Positions 1 through 6,295 are shown, counted from the stretch's first letter. The stretch: DNA of 6,295 nt from Bacteroidota bacterium (GCA_947462515.1 CANHPJ010000111.1:1-6295), one strand, 5' to 3'. A program made the numbers and translations. The notes: generated from the sequence alone by a model not told the origin.

Positions 1-1
1 A

Positions 2-310
2 GTAGATTTTAACCGCATAATAATGAAAACTACAGGCATGAGTAAAGGCAATAATCAGGTGATTTATGAATTAGAAATTCCTTTTATTGAAGTTGAAAAC
101 AAATGCGAAGCCATGACTGGATTTGACCATTCGGGTGGTTGGGGTCATCCCCCAGATTTAGAAGGAAGGAAAGAGGATTTATTAAACGGAAAAACAAATA
201 TTGTACTTAATAAAGCACTTGATATTAGTCCGTTAAAAACTACACCAGAAGGTCTTCAAGAATATTGGATACAATGGAAACACAATGATTATCAGAAAGA
301 TTGCAAGTAG
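2..310 (+). CDS. 3' end of an unrecognised protein (5' truncated by the window)
   Basis: The reading frame is open from base 2 to the TAG at 308-310, giving about 102 residues. The first ATG is at 23, but seven sense codons precede it in frame with no stop. I therefore read this as the C-terminal part of a longer gene and not as a complete 95-residue protein starting at 23; the latter cannot be excluded. No signal peptide or membrane segment is visible. The segment has an alternating hydrophobic stretch that looks like a beta strand (VIYELEIPFIEV), then a Gly/Pro/His-rich stretch (FDHSGGWGHPPDLEGR), and ends in a polar, aromatic tail (EYWIQWKHNDYQKDC). I do not recognise the family. It is separated from the next gene by almost 500 bases and is probably not part of that operon. 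Confidence 0.6.
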   Translation, partial: VDFNRIIMKTTGMSKGNNQVIYELEIPFIEVENKCEAMTGFDHSGGWGHPPDLEGRKEDLLNGKTNIVLNKALDISPLKTTPEGLQEYWIQWKHNDYQKDCK

Positions 311-798
311 TCCCGATGTTTAAAAATCATTTTACACCTTAATTGATAACGAATTAAATTAATTCCATACTAACATAAAGTTAATAATCTCAAAAATTAC
401 AGCTCCCTAGAATATTATCTAAACAAAGATTCTTCCAAACAGCTGAATGGTTTCTTATTTAAATCAAAAAATAGCTTAAAAAAAACCGCTTAAAGTAAAT
501 CCATATTCAAAACGGATTCGGAGCCTAAAACAAAAAACTAATAACTTTATTTAAATAGGCCAAAACGATTGGTTTTCAATGATTTTCATATTAAAACGCT
601 TCAAAGTATTCTTACACACAAATGTTACAGCTCCAAAAATTGACAAATTCATTAAGGATTAAAGAAATTACTCCAAACGAAAAAAGTTTTTATAAAAAAA
701 ATAATTACTTTAGCCTACCATTGATTTAAATTATCAAAATAGAATTTAGATTAAAAAAAGGTACCCTATACTTAAGCTGAAAAAAATCCTCGTAATAA
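311..798 (+). promoter_or_regulatory. Gene-free AT-rich leader region upstream of the four-gene operon
   Basis: No ORF of convincing length was found on either strand. The stretch is rich in A and T runs and should contain the promoter of the operon starting at 799, but I could not fix a Bacteroidota-type promoter (-33 TTG / -7 TAnnTTTG) with confidence. The nearest partial match to the -7 element is TAACTTTA at 542-549, with no good -33 partner. There is a 10-base direct repeat TTACAGCTCC at 397-406 and 625-634, a short inverted repeat AATCC/GGATT near 498-520, and a weak hairpin ATTG-GTTTT-CAAT at 568-580. None of these is strong enough to name as an operator. No strong hairpin with a T run follows the gene ending at 310. 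Confidence 0.35.
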
Positions 799-1923
799 AT
801 GATTGATAAAAAATTTAAATTATCCAAGCCACCTAATCATCAAATACAGTATCTATTTATTTTATTATGTTTTTTTTCTTTCACAAAAATTTTTGCTCAA
901 GAAAACAATAAGAAACTACATATTAACTTTTTTGGGCATCTCGAATACGATTTTGATAAACTCTCAACGGGAAACAACTCCTATTTTAGTATTGGAGAGC
1001 AAGACATCTTCATCACCTCAAAAATAAATGACCGCATTTCGTTTTTAGGTGAAAATGTAATACGTTATGACAGTAAATCTTCTTCCACATTCATTCCAAG
1101 TATTGAAAGGGTTCAATTAAAATTCGATTATTACGAAAACCATAGTCTTATTGTTGGTAAAATGCATTCACCAATAAACTACTGGAATGATGTTTACCAC
1201 CATGGTAGATTGTTTTTTCCAACCGTTGACAGACCGCTTGCATTTTCGTATTTAGTTCCTGTTCACACCCTTGGTTTAAGACTTCAAGGACAAAATCTGG
1301 GTAAATTAAAATTCGGTTACGATTTGATGACCGGCAATGGCATATCGTCAAACGACTTTACAGATTTAGGAGTTAACAACTCTCTTTTAGCAGCCTTTCA
1401 TGTAAAACCCTTTGATAATTTTAGAATTGGACTATCCTACTACTACGATTTTATTAAGGGAAATTACTCGGGGGCTCACAGCGGCCACTCAACTGCTGTG
1501 CATCAGGCAGCACTTGCCAAGTATAAAGGCAATATTAACTTTGAATTATTCTCATTTTCGGCCTCTTATTTTTCAGATAAATTTGAATTCCTCAATGAAT
1601 CTTGTGTGAATAAATCGAGAAGTGACACGCTGGGGATGGCCATTAATATGAGTAACTATACTTATTTTGGATATAAAATAAAAGAAAACATAACTCCATT
1701 TGCTTCATATGATTTTATTGATATTTCAAACAAAGATGTGCATATTGGTCATTTAAGTAAAAGCAAAATAATTTTAGGTTGTCGCTACGACATCAATCAT
1801 CTATTGAACCTCAAATTTCATTTTGCACGCATCTCCCCAAACCATGCGTTTATAAACTCTCACATTCATCAAACTGAGCCCGATAGTTATGAATTTAAAA
1901 TACAGATGGCTTATGGGTTTTAG
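799..1923 (+). CDS. Outer-membrane beta-barrel (porin-like) protein
   Basis: A 374-residue exported protein. Residues 1-34 form a signal peptide: a Lys-rich n-region, a hydrophobic core (YLFILLCFFSF, about 18-28) and a likely cleavage after IFA, just before Gln34. The rest alternates polar and hydrophobic residues in short aromatic-rich strands and ends in Phe374 (MAYGF), the typical end of an outer-membrane barrel. A conserved-looking block lies at 120-160: GKMHSPINYW (120-129), YHHG (133-136), DRP (144-146) and PVHTLGL (154-160). From memory this pattern resembles a barrel family found beside small periplasmic proteins and HAMP-type sensors in other bacteria; I could not verify that. Histidines are frequent (227, 230, 235, 315, 318, 341, 349, 355, 357). 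The likely role is passage or capture of a solute for the downstream sensing genes. It could instead be a non-channel barrel. The ATG at 799 is chosen because it gives an intact signal peptide; no clear ribosome binding site precedes it. Confidence 0.8.
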   Translation: MIDKKFKLSKPPNHQIQYLFILLCFFSFTKIFAQENNKKLHINFFGHLEYDFDKLSTGNNSYFSIGEQDIFITSKINDRISFLGENVIRYDSKSSSTFIPSIERVQLKFDYYENHSLIVGKMHSPINYWNDVYHHGRLFFPTVDRPLAFSYLVPVHTLGLRLQGQNLGKLKFGYDLMTGNGISSNDFTDLGVNNSLLAAFHVKPFDNFRIGLSYYYDFIKGNYSGAHSGHSTAVHQAALAKYKGNINFELFSFSASYFSDKFEFLNESCVNKSRSDTLGMAINMSNYTYFGYKIKENITPFASYDFIDISNKDVHIGHLSKSKIILGCRYDINHLLNLKFHFARISPNHAFINSHIHQTEPDSYEFKIQMAYGF

Positions 1924-2359
1924 CAAATCAATACTCACACTCTGTTTTGTTCTGAGTATTTTCGGATCGTATACTGTACAGGGTCAAATTGCAAGTGATT
2001 TACTGGTAATAGCAAATGAAATAGGGAGCACTAACCTAACTAAAAAACAAGTGATAGCCTATGCTAAAGGAGAAAAAAACTTCTGGCCAAACAGCAAAAA
2101 GGTAGTCATCGTTCTACCCTCTGCAAAATCTGAAATTGCAGAAGCTGTTGCTCTTACTGTTTATAAAACAAATTCCGGGGGGATGCAAAAATATTGGTTG
2201 TCCCTGATATTTCAGGGACGAGCCGACCCTCCTGTTTTTCTCGGAAACGATGAAGAAACTATCCGGTTTATTGAAAAAAATAAAGGGGCAATAGGTTTCA
2301 TCAGCGCAAAAAACAAATCCAAAGCGAATGATTATTTAATTGAAGTAAAAACAGATTAA
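1889..2359 (+). CDS. Small solo PstS-like periplasmic substrate-binding protein
   Basis: A 156-residue exported protein, about half the length of classical PstS. The signal peptide has a hydrophobic core at about 15-27 (ILTLCFVLSIFGS) and a likely cleavage after VQG (30-32). No lipobox Cys is present, so it should be soluble in the periplasm. The mature part has features of PBP-like domains of the phosphate-binding type: an opening strand (LLVIANE), a 'KKQVIAYAKGEKNFWPNSKKV' like segment matching the 'iF.Gk...W..g.kv' pattern, the segment YWLSLIFQGRADPP, and a closing KGAIGFIS. These small solo proteins are usually annotated as phosphate ABC transporter substrate-binding proteins, but no permease or ATPase gene is present, so phosphate binding is not established. 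The start at 1889 overlaps the barrel gene by 35 bases; an in-frame ATG at 1913 would give an 11-base overlap and still leave a full signal peptide (MGFSKSILTLCF), so either is possible. Translation is probably coupled to the upstream gene. Its likely role is ligand sensing for the kinase encoded 8 bases downstream. Confidence 0.8.
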   Translation: MNLKYRWLMGFSKSILTLCFVLSIFGSYTVQGQIASDLLVIANEIGSTNLTKKQVIAYAKGEKNFWPNSKKVVIVLPSAKSEIAEAVALTVYKTNSGGMQKYWLSLIFQGRADPPVFLGNDEETIRFIEKNKGAIGFISAKNKSKANDYLIEVKTD

Positions 2360-2367
2360 ATTCAACA

Positions 2368-4953
2368 ATGAAAATTTTTGGCAGCATATCCTTCAAAATC
2401 TGGATTTACTTTTCTTCCATTCTATTTATATCCTCCGGACTAGTTATTTATTATTTCCCGCATCAGCAGGAAAAAGCAATACTAAAATACCGAGGTAAAG
2501 AATTACAGGAATTGTGCAGAACAATCTCACTTGGTGTAGAACTATCGCTTGATGTGAATGATTTTCAAAAACTAAAAAAATCACTATCATACTACCAAAA
2601 AAAGCGAAAGGACTTTGATTTTTTATTGCTAATGCAAACAGATACACTTTTGGGTAAGGAAAGTATATTTGAGCAAATAACTGACAAGAGCGAATTCGAT
2701 TTTTTCAAAATAGATACCTCTAAGTACTTGATGAAATCCGAACCCTTTTCAACGCCTATTATGGACGGAAGGGTTATTATAGGTTTAAGTAAAAACAGGG
2801 TTAGTAAGGAAGTTCATGAAACCAATTTACCAATCTACATTACACTTTTGGTAATTTTACTGATTACTATTTTATTGTTTTATTTTGTGGCTCGAACAAT
2901 TTCATCACCTATTAATCAGGCGATTAAAAACGCGAAACTTCTACAAGATAATCATTTTGAAAGCTTTAACATACTACCAAAAAACTCAGGCGATGAAATC
3001 GCTGAATTACACAATGCCCTTATCAGCCTAAAAGACAGCCTCTTGTATCAAAAACAGGACAACAAAAACTTACTGGACAACCTCGAAACGAAAATTACGG
3101 AACGAACCGATAAACTTAACCAAACACTTAACAGGCTCAATGAAGCTCAGGAAATTGCCTCTCTAGGCTATTACAGTTTCTATGATCAAAAAAACGCGCT
3201 ATTTTGTTCAGAAAACATCAAAAGCATCCTGGAAATTGAAACAGGTAACATAAATAATCTGGAGCATTTTAAAAGCCTAATTGATCCCGAATACATTGAA
3301 GAATTTGAAGCAAACTTCACAAAACAGCCAATTGTTCCTTTTAGCATTGAAATTAGAACCAATGTTATAGATGGTACCTTAGACACAAAAAAATGGATAG
3401 CCATAAACGGCAAATGTTTTACTGATAAGGAAACCGGTAAATGTTACCTTTCAGGTACCATTCAAGAAATTACAGCCCGAAAAAATGGAGAAGCTGACTT
3501 GCGAAGATTATCTCAAGCAGTTAAAAACTCCTTCAACAGTATTATCATCACCGATTTAAATCAAAAGATTACTTGGATAAATGATAGTTTACTTAAGTTA
3601 ACCGGTTATAGCCGAGAGGAAATTATTGGCAATACACCCAAAATGTTTCAGTCTGAGGAGACAGATCCTGAAACTAAAAAAACTATCAGAGAAAACTTAA
3701 AAACATTTAAGTCATTTAAAACTGAAATTCAAAATAAGGGGAAAAATGGCACAAGCTACTGGCTTGAACTCTATATTCAGCCGGTTTTAAATGAAAAAGG
3801 AATAGCTGAAGGATTTATGGCTATTGAAATTGACATTACCGACCGAATAGAAAAAGAACAGCTCATTAAGCAATATATTTCAGAAATTGAGGAGAGAGAA
3901 AAAGAAATTAAAGACATCAACACCAATCTTGAAATAAAAGTAGCAGAGAAAACCAAAGACTTGGAATTAAGCATAGAGCAAATTCAAAAGTCGCAGCAAG
4001 AACTTATAAAAAAAGAAAAACTAGCTACTTTAGGTCTATTGGTTGCAGGAATTGCTCATGAAGTCAACACTCCATTAGGAGCCATTAAAGCTTCTGCTGA
4101 AAACTTAGATTATTTGTTTTCAAAAGATTTTTTTGATGTGATTAACAAAGTTTCTTTAACAGATTTCAGACAAGCCCTCGAATTTTATGTTTCACTAAAA
4201 GATCTGAATAGCCCTGATACTATTTCTCAGCGTAAGTATGCTAAAACAATACAGGAAAAATTAAATCTAAATTATCCTCAAATACCAAATGCCTTTGCTT
4301 TATCAAAAGAACTTGCAATTATTGGTTTCGACGACATAAGCAACGAGGCCACCAGGTTATTACAACAAGAAAATTTTAACGAAATAATTAGAACTGTAAG
4401 GCTACTTTTGAACATTCAACGATCGTTAAAAACCATCAGTGATGGAGCACTTAAAAGCAGTAAAATAATAAAAGCTCTCAACGTATACTCTCATAGTTCA
4501 GATCAAACACAGCAATCAATCTTCAAGCTAAAAGATAATGTAGATAATATCATTGCCTTATTGTGGAATAAAATAAAAAACAACTCAGCGGTAAAAAACA
4601 ACATCCCTGAAAACATTGAAATAAGTGGATTTGAGGACGATCTTTCTCAAGTATGGACAAACATCATAAACAATGCGCTGCAAGCCAGCAACAATAAATG
4701 CAACATTGTATTTGATTATCTGGAAGAAAGCACGCACCATCTAATAACCATAAAAAACGACGGGCCACAAATTCCGGAAGAAGTCATAGGTAGAGTTTTT
4801 GATGAATTTTTTACCACAAAAAAAAGAGGAGAAGGAACCGGATTGGGCTTAAATATTGTAAAAAATATTATTGAAAAGCATCAGGGAAAAATTAATTGCA
4901 CCAGTTCTGAAAAAGAAACATTATTTTTGATTCGCTTAAATAAATTAAATTAG
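2368..4953 (+). CDS. Membrane sensor histidine kinase with HAMP, two PAS domains and an inserted DHp domain
   Basis: An 861-residue inner-membrane kinase. TM1 spans about 11-29 and TM2 about 155-174, enclosing a periplasmic sensor of about 120 residues that may be CHASE8- or Cache-like (inference). HAMP follows (about 173-226, with Pro181 and DEIAEL), then a coiled coil (about 226-260), PAS1 (about 262-372) and PAS2 (about 383-493, ending EIDIT). PAS2 has GNTPKMFQS (421-429), in the place where LOV domains carry their flavin-binding Cys, so it is not a LOV photosensor. A second coiled coil runs to about 550. The H-box is AGIAHEVNTPLGAI with phospho-acceptor His564. About 90 mostly helical residues (roughly 586-674) interrupt the DHp before helix 2 (about 676-708). 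The ATPase domain is complete: N-box Asn765/Asn769, G1 NDG (797-799), F-box VFDEFFTTK (810-818), G2 GEGTGLGL (821-828). There is no C-terminal receiver, so it is not a hybrid; the REC protein starting 16 bases downstream is the obvious partner. An active kinase is expected. The signal is unknown. Confidence 0.93.
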   Translation: MKIFGSISFKIWIYFSSILFISSGLVIYYFPHQQEKAILKYRGKELQELCRTISLGVELSLDVNDFQKLKKSLSYYQKKRKDFDFLLLMQTDTLLGKESIFEQITDKSEFDFFKIDTSKYLMKSEPFSTPIMDGRVIIGLSKNRVSKEVHETNLPIYITLLVILLITILLFYFVARTISSPINQAIKNAKLLQDNHFESFNILPKNSGDEIAELHNALISLKDSLLYQKQDNKNLLDNLETKITERTDKLNQTLNRLNEAQEIASLGYYSFYDQKNALFCSENIKSILEIETGNINNLEHFKSLIDPEYIEEFEANFTKQPIVPFSIEIRTNVIDGTLDTKKWIAINGKCFTDKETGKCYLSGTIQEITARKNGEADLRRLSQAVKNSFNSIIITDLNQKITWINDSLLKLTGYSREEIIGNTPKMFQSEETDPETKKTIRENLKTFKSFKTEIQNKGKNGTSYWLELYIQPVLNEKGIAEGFMAIEIDITDRIEKEQLIKQYISEIEEREKEIKDINTNLEIKVAEKTKDLELSIEQIQKSQQELIKKEKLATLGLLVAGIAHEVNTPLGAIKASAENLDYLFSKDFFDVINKVSLTDFRQALEFYVSLKDLNSPDTISQRKYAKTIQEKLNLNYPQIPNAFALSKELAIIGFDDISNEATRLLQQENFNEIIRTVRLLLNIQRSLKTISDGALKSSKIIKALNVYSHSSDQTQQSIFKLKDNVDNIIALLWNKIKNNSAVKNNIPENIEISGFEDDLSQVWTNIINNALQASNNKCNIVFDYLEESTHHLITIKNDGPQIPEEVIGRVFDEFFTTKKRGEGTGLGLNIVKNIIEKHQGKINCTSSEKETLFLIRLNKLN

Positions 4954-4969
4954 AAAAAAGACCACCGAG

Positions 4970-5362
4970 ATGTTAAATAATAAAGCTATTCTTATAGTTG
5001 ATGATGAGTTTATAATCCTGGAGTCACTTCGCATTCAAATTAGTAGAATTCTTCCCGAAACAATTTTATTGGAGGCAGCTTCCTCCGGTGAAGAATCCTT
5101 TCAGGTAATCGATGATTTTTATGATAATGGCAACGAATTGGTACTGGTTATTTCTGATTTTCATTTAGACGATGTAAAAGGTACTGAAATACTAAAATAT
5201 GCCGTTCAAAAATATCCACAGGTGCAAAAAGCAATATTAACCGGTCAGGCTGATGTGGAACAAATCAAGATTTTTCAGTCAGAATTTGGTGAAACGACTA
5301 CCCTATCAAAACCCTGGGACTTTTCGGATATTCAAAATATGATTACACCCTTTATTGATTGA
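4970..5362 (+). CDS. Stand-alone receiver (CheY-like) response regulator without output domain
   Basis: A 130-residue cytoplasmic protein that is a single REC domain. The expected residues are all present: acidic pair Asp11/Asp12 (IVDDE), phospho-acceptor Asp63 (VISDF), Thr91 (ILTGQAD) and Lys114 in SKPW. The usual 'MP' after the phospho-acceptor is replaced by HLDDVKG. The protein ends soon after the last expected helix (MITPFID), so there is no DNA-binding, GGDEF, HD-GYP or other effector domain. Output must come through protein contact, a phosphorelay, or feedback on the kinase. It starts 16 bases after the kinase stop and is almost certainly its substrate (inference from operon structure). 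The LTGQAD and KPW motifs are common in REC domains of the RpfG-like group, but this one lacks the HD-GYP part. The ATG at 4970 is the only start that keeps the complete first strand; the preceding bases give no clear ribosome binding site. Confidence 0.92.
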   Translation: MLNNKAILIVDDEFIILESLRIQISRILPETILLEAASSGEESFQVIDDFYDNGNELVLVISDFHLDDVKGTEILKYAVQKYPQVQKAILTGQADVEQIKIFQSEFGETTTLSKPWDFSDIQNMITPFID

Positions 5363-6060
5363 TTTTTATTCTACATTCACTTCTGACAGTTTTTAAAAAG
5401 TTTAGACTGCGTTTTTAGCCATTCACAATTTAAATCAACTGTCAAATTAAATGAACACTATTTCGGAGTAATGGAATTTCAAAGCATAAATTTCCAAAAT
5501 TGAAAACTACCAGAAAAAAGATAAGAATTGACCTATCTATTACCCTTTAGTCGAATTGTTCAAACGAATCTTGATTTTAAGTTGACTTATTGTTCACTTG
5601 ATCTAAATAATAAACTAATTAAGAACTTCTCAAAACATTCTTAAAATGCAATTTTAATTAGTCGCTCGAATTTTTTCTTTATTAATATAGAGCCATCGGT
5701 TGGAAACCGATTTGATTTCAAAGTGTAGTTTTTTTTTAGTGCTTGAGATAATTTCAAGTTTTATACTTTATAAAGCGTAATAATAGGATTAGCCCAAATT
5801 GCCCCATAGTCGAATCTTATAAAACCATATATTTCCAAAAACCACCAACACAAATATCCATCACCCCGCCTAGAAGTATAAAACCCCTTGATGAATAACT
5901 ATGTTAAAATATTTTATTTCGTCAATCTATCCTACTAGAATTTAGAACAACCTTTGAAAACCAGTAGTTTTGTCTTTTATTTCCAGATTAAGAATTAACT
6001 ATAATTATTACGTTCAATCACATCCCTAATACACCGCCAAAGTTTTTATATGAATAAAAC
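5363..6060. other. Gene-free AT-rich region between convergent genes
   Basis: About 700 bases hold no credible ORF on either strand; the ATGs seen (for example 5451, 5471, 5890 and 6050) run into stops within 7-16 codons. The genes on both sides point into it, so it should contain the ends of both transcripts. Candidate structures are all weak: an 8-base inverted repeat TGACAGTT/AACTGTCA at 5384-5391 and 5437-5444; an imperfect A-rich/T-rich hairpin at 5395-5416 just after the REC gene; a perfect 7-bp hairpin at 5695-5711 with a T9 run at 5729-5737; and AAAAC-N5-GTTTT at 5957-5971. TAGTCGAAT occurs at 5548 and 5807, with an interrupted copy at 5659-5671. I see no tRNA, riboswitch or recognisable gene remnant. 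Confidence 0.6.
5695..5711. repeat. Short perfect inverted repeat (7-bp stem, 3-base loop)
   Basis: ATCGGTT at 5695-5701 and AACCGAT at 5705-5711 are exact reverse complements around the loop GGA. A second, weaker stem TTTG/CAAA (5711-5714 and 5719-5722) follows, then nine T residues at 5729-5737. It could be a transcription terminator or RNA end structure, but the T run is not directly attached to the stem and the site lies more than 300 bases after the REC gene. A chance origin is quite possible. Confidence 0.35.
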
Positions 6061-6295
6061 CTACTCCTTCCAAGGATACGTATCGGGCATCTGAAATTCA
6101 TCAACCTTAATATTTAAGGGATGAATAGCTTTGGTTTCATCAATAAACAAAAACGCGTCATAACGTTCAGGAATTATACTGGGCACATAATTACCTGATT
6201 TCTCATCGCGCGGGTCGTAAACCACTCCTATTGCACGATGATTAATAGGAAGATTAAAAGGTGATTTATGTTTTAATTTGTCCAAAATAATCAAC
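6061..6295 (-). CDS. C-terminal end of an erythromycin-esterase-family protein (truncated by the window)
   Basis: The frame is open from the right edge to the TAG at 6061-6063, giving 77 residues. The apparent first codon at 6294-6292 is TTG inside an open frame, so the true start lies beyond the window. The residues RAIGVVYDPRDEKSGNYVPS and RYDAFLFIDETKAIHPL match the C-terminal pattern I know from the erythromycin esterase family (RAIGVxY.P....  then  .FDAxI..DET.A..PL). Members hydrolyse the macrolactone ring of erythromycin in resistant enterobacteria (EreA/EreB), but most chromosomal relatives have unknown substrates, so this is not evidence of macrolide resistance. The catalytic His/Glu residues lie upstream and cannot be checked here. 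The protein ends PDTYPWKE. It converges on the sensor operon and appears unrelated to it. Confidence 0.78.
   Translation of the reverse strand, partial: LIILDKLKHKSPFNLPINHRAIGVVYDPRDEKSGNYVPSIIPERYDAFLFIDETKAIHPLNIKVDEFQMPDTYPWKE

Larger units (their letters stand above)
799..5362 (+). other. Putative four-gene operon: barrel, PstS-like protein, histidine kinase, REC protein
   Basis: Four genes lie on the same strand with junctions of overlap (35 or 11 bases, depending on the start used), 8 bases and 16 bases. Gene-free stretches of about 490 and 700 bases flank the block, and the gene to its right is on the opposite strand. This spacing leaves no room for internal terminators and strongly suggests co-transcription. 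Products run from the outer membrane (barrel) through periplasm (binding protein) and inner membrane (kinase) to cytoplasm (REC), an order that fits one signalling route. Co-transcription is inferred from spacing only. Confidence 0.8.

Noticed and set aside
640..668. TTGACA at 640-645 as a sigma-70 type -35 element
   Set aside because: At 17 bases spacing the -10 position reads AGAAAT, a poor match, and the likely host group uses a different promoter consensus.
1148..1351. Minus-strand open frame inside the barrel gene
   Set aside because: It lies fully within a well-supported gene on the other strand and its protein shows no recognisable feature; it is a shadow frame. The same holds for the other frames inside the kinase gene.
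3589..3660. PAS2 of the kinase as a LOV blue-light sensor
   Set aside because: The segment that would read NCRFLQ reads NTPKMFQ, so the flavin-binding Cys is missing.
2368..5362. Kinase and REC as a split hybrid kinase caused by a frameshift
   Set aside because: The kinase ends naturally after the ATPase domain with a TAG, a 16-base spacer follows, and the REC gene has its own ATG and complete fold. Separate genes are the simpler reading.
5384..5444. Terminator of the REC gene built on TGACAGTT/AACTGTCA or the hairpin at 5395-5416
   Set aside because: The 8-bp arms are 45 bases apart with no T run after the second arm. The inner hairpin is short, AT-only at its base and bulged. Both are within chance for this composition.
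5957..5971. AAAAC-N5-GTTTT as a terminator for the minus-strand esterase gene
   Set aside because: The stem is only 5 bp and mostly A:T, and it lies about 90 bases beyond the stop codon.

Overview
The window comes from an AT-rich bacterium, most likely a member of Bacteroidota. The evidence is indirect: start codons lack clear Shine-Dalgarno sequences, coding and non-coding DNA are rich in A and T, and the protein families look like those of marine or environmental Bacteroidota. No rRNA, tRNA, CRISPR array, transposase or integrase was seen.

Layout. Positions 2-310 (+) are the 3' part of an unrecognised gene that stays open to the left edge. Positions 311-798 are a gene-free, AT-rich stretch that probably holds the promoter for what follows. 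Positions 799-5362 hold four tightly packed same-strand genes that look like one operon: an outer-membrane beta-barrel (porin-like) protein; a small, solo PstS-like periplasmic binding protein whose start lies inside the end of the barrel gene; a two-TM sensor histidine kinase (periplasmic sensor, HAMP, two PAS domains, DHp with an inserted helical block, HATPase); and a stand-alone receiver (REC) protein. Positions 5363-6060 are a second gene-free, AT-rich stretch with one small perfect hairpin. Positions 6061-6295 (-) are the C-terminal end of an erythromycin-esterase-family protein that continues past the right edge.

How the genes may work together (inference). Order and spacing suggest one signalling pathway across the envelope. 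A solute enters through the barrel and is bound by the small periplasmic protein. That protein acts on the periplasmic domain of the kinase, and the kinase phosphorylates the REC protein. No ABC permease or ATPase is present, so the PstS-like protein is more likely a sensing component than a transport component. The layout recalls the YfiR/YfiN type of system (small periplasmic protein plus HAMP-containing membrane signalling protein), here with a PstS-like protein and a histidine kinase. The ligand and the target of the REC protein cannot be read from this window.
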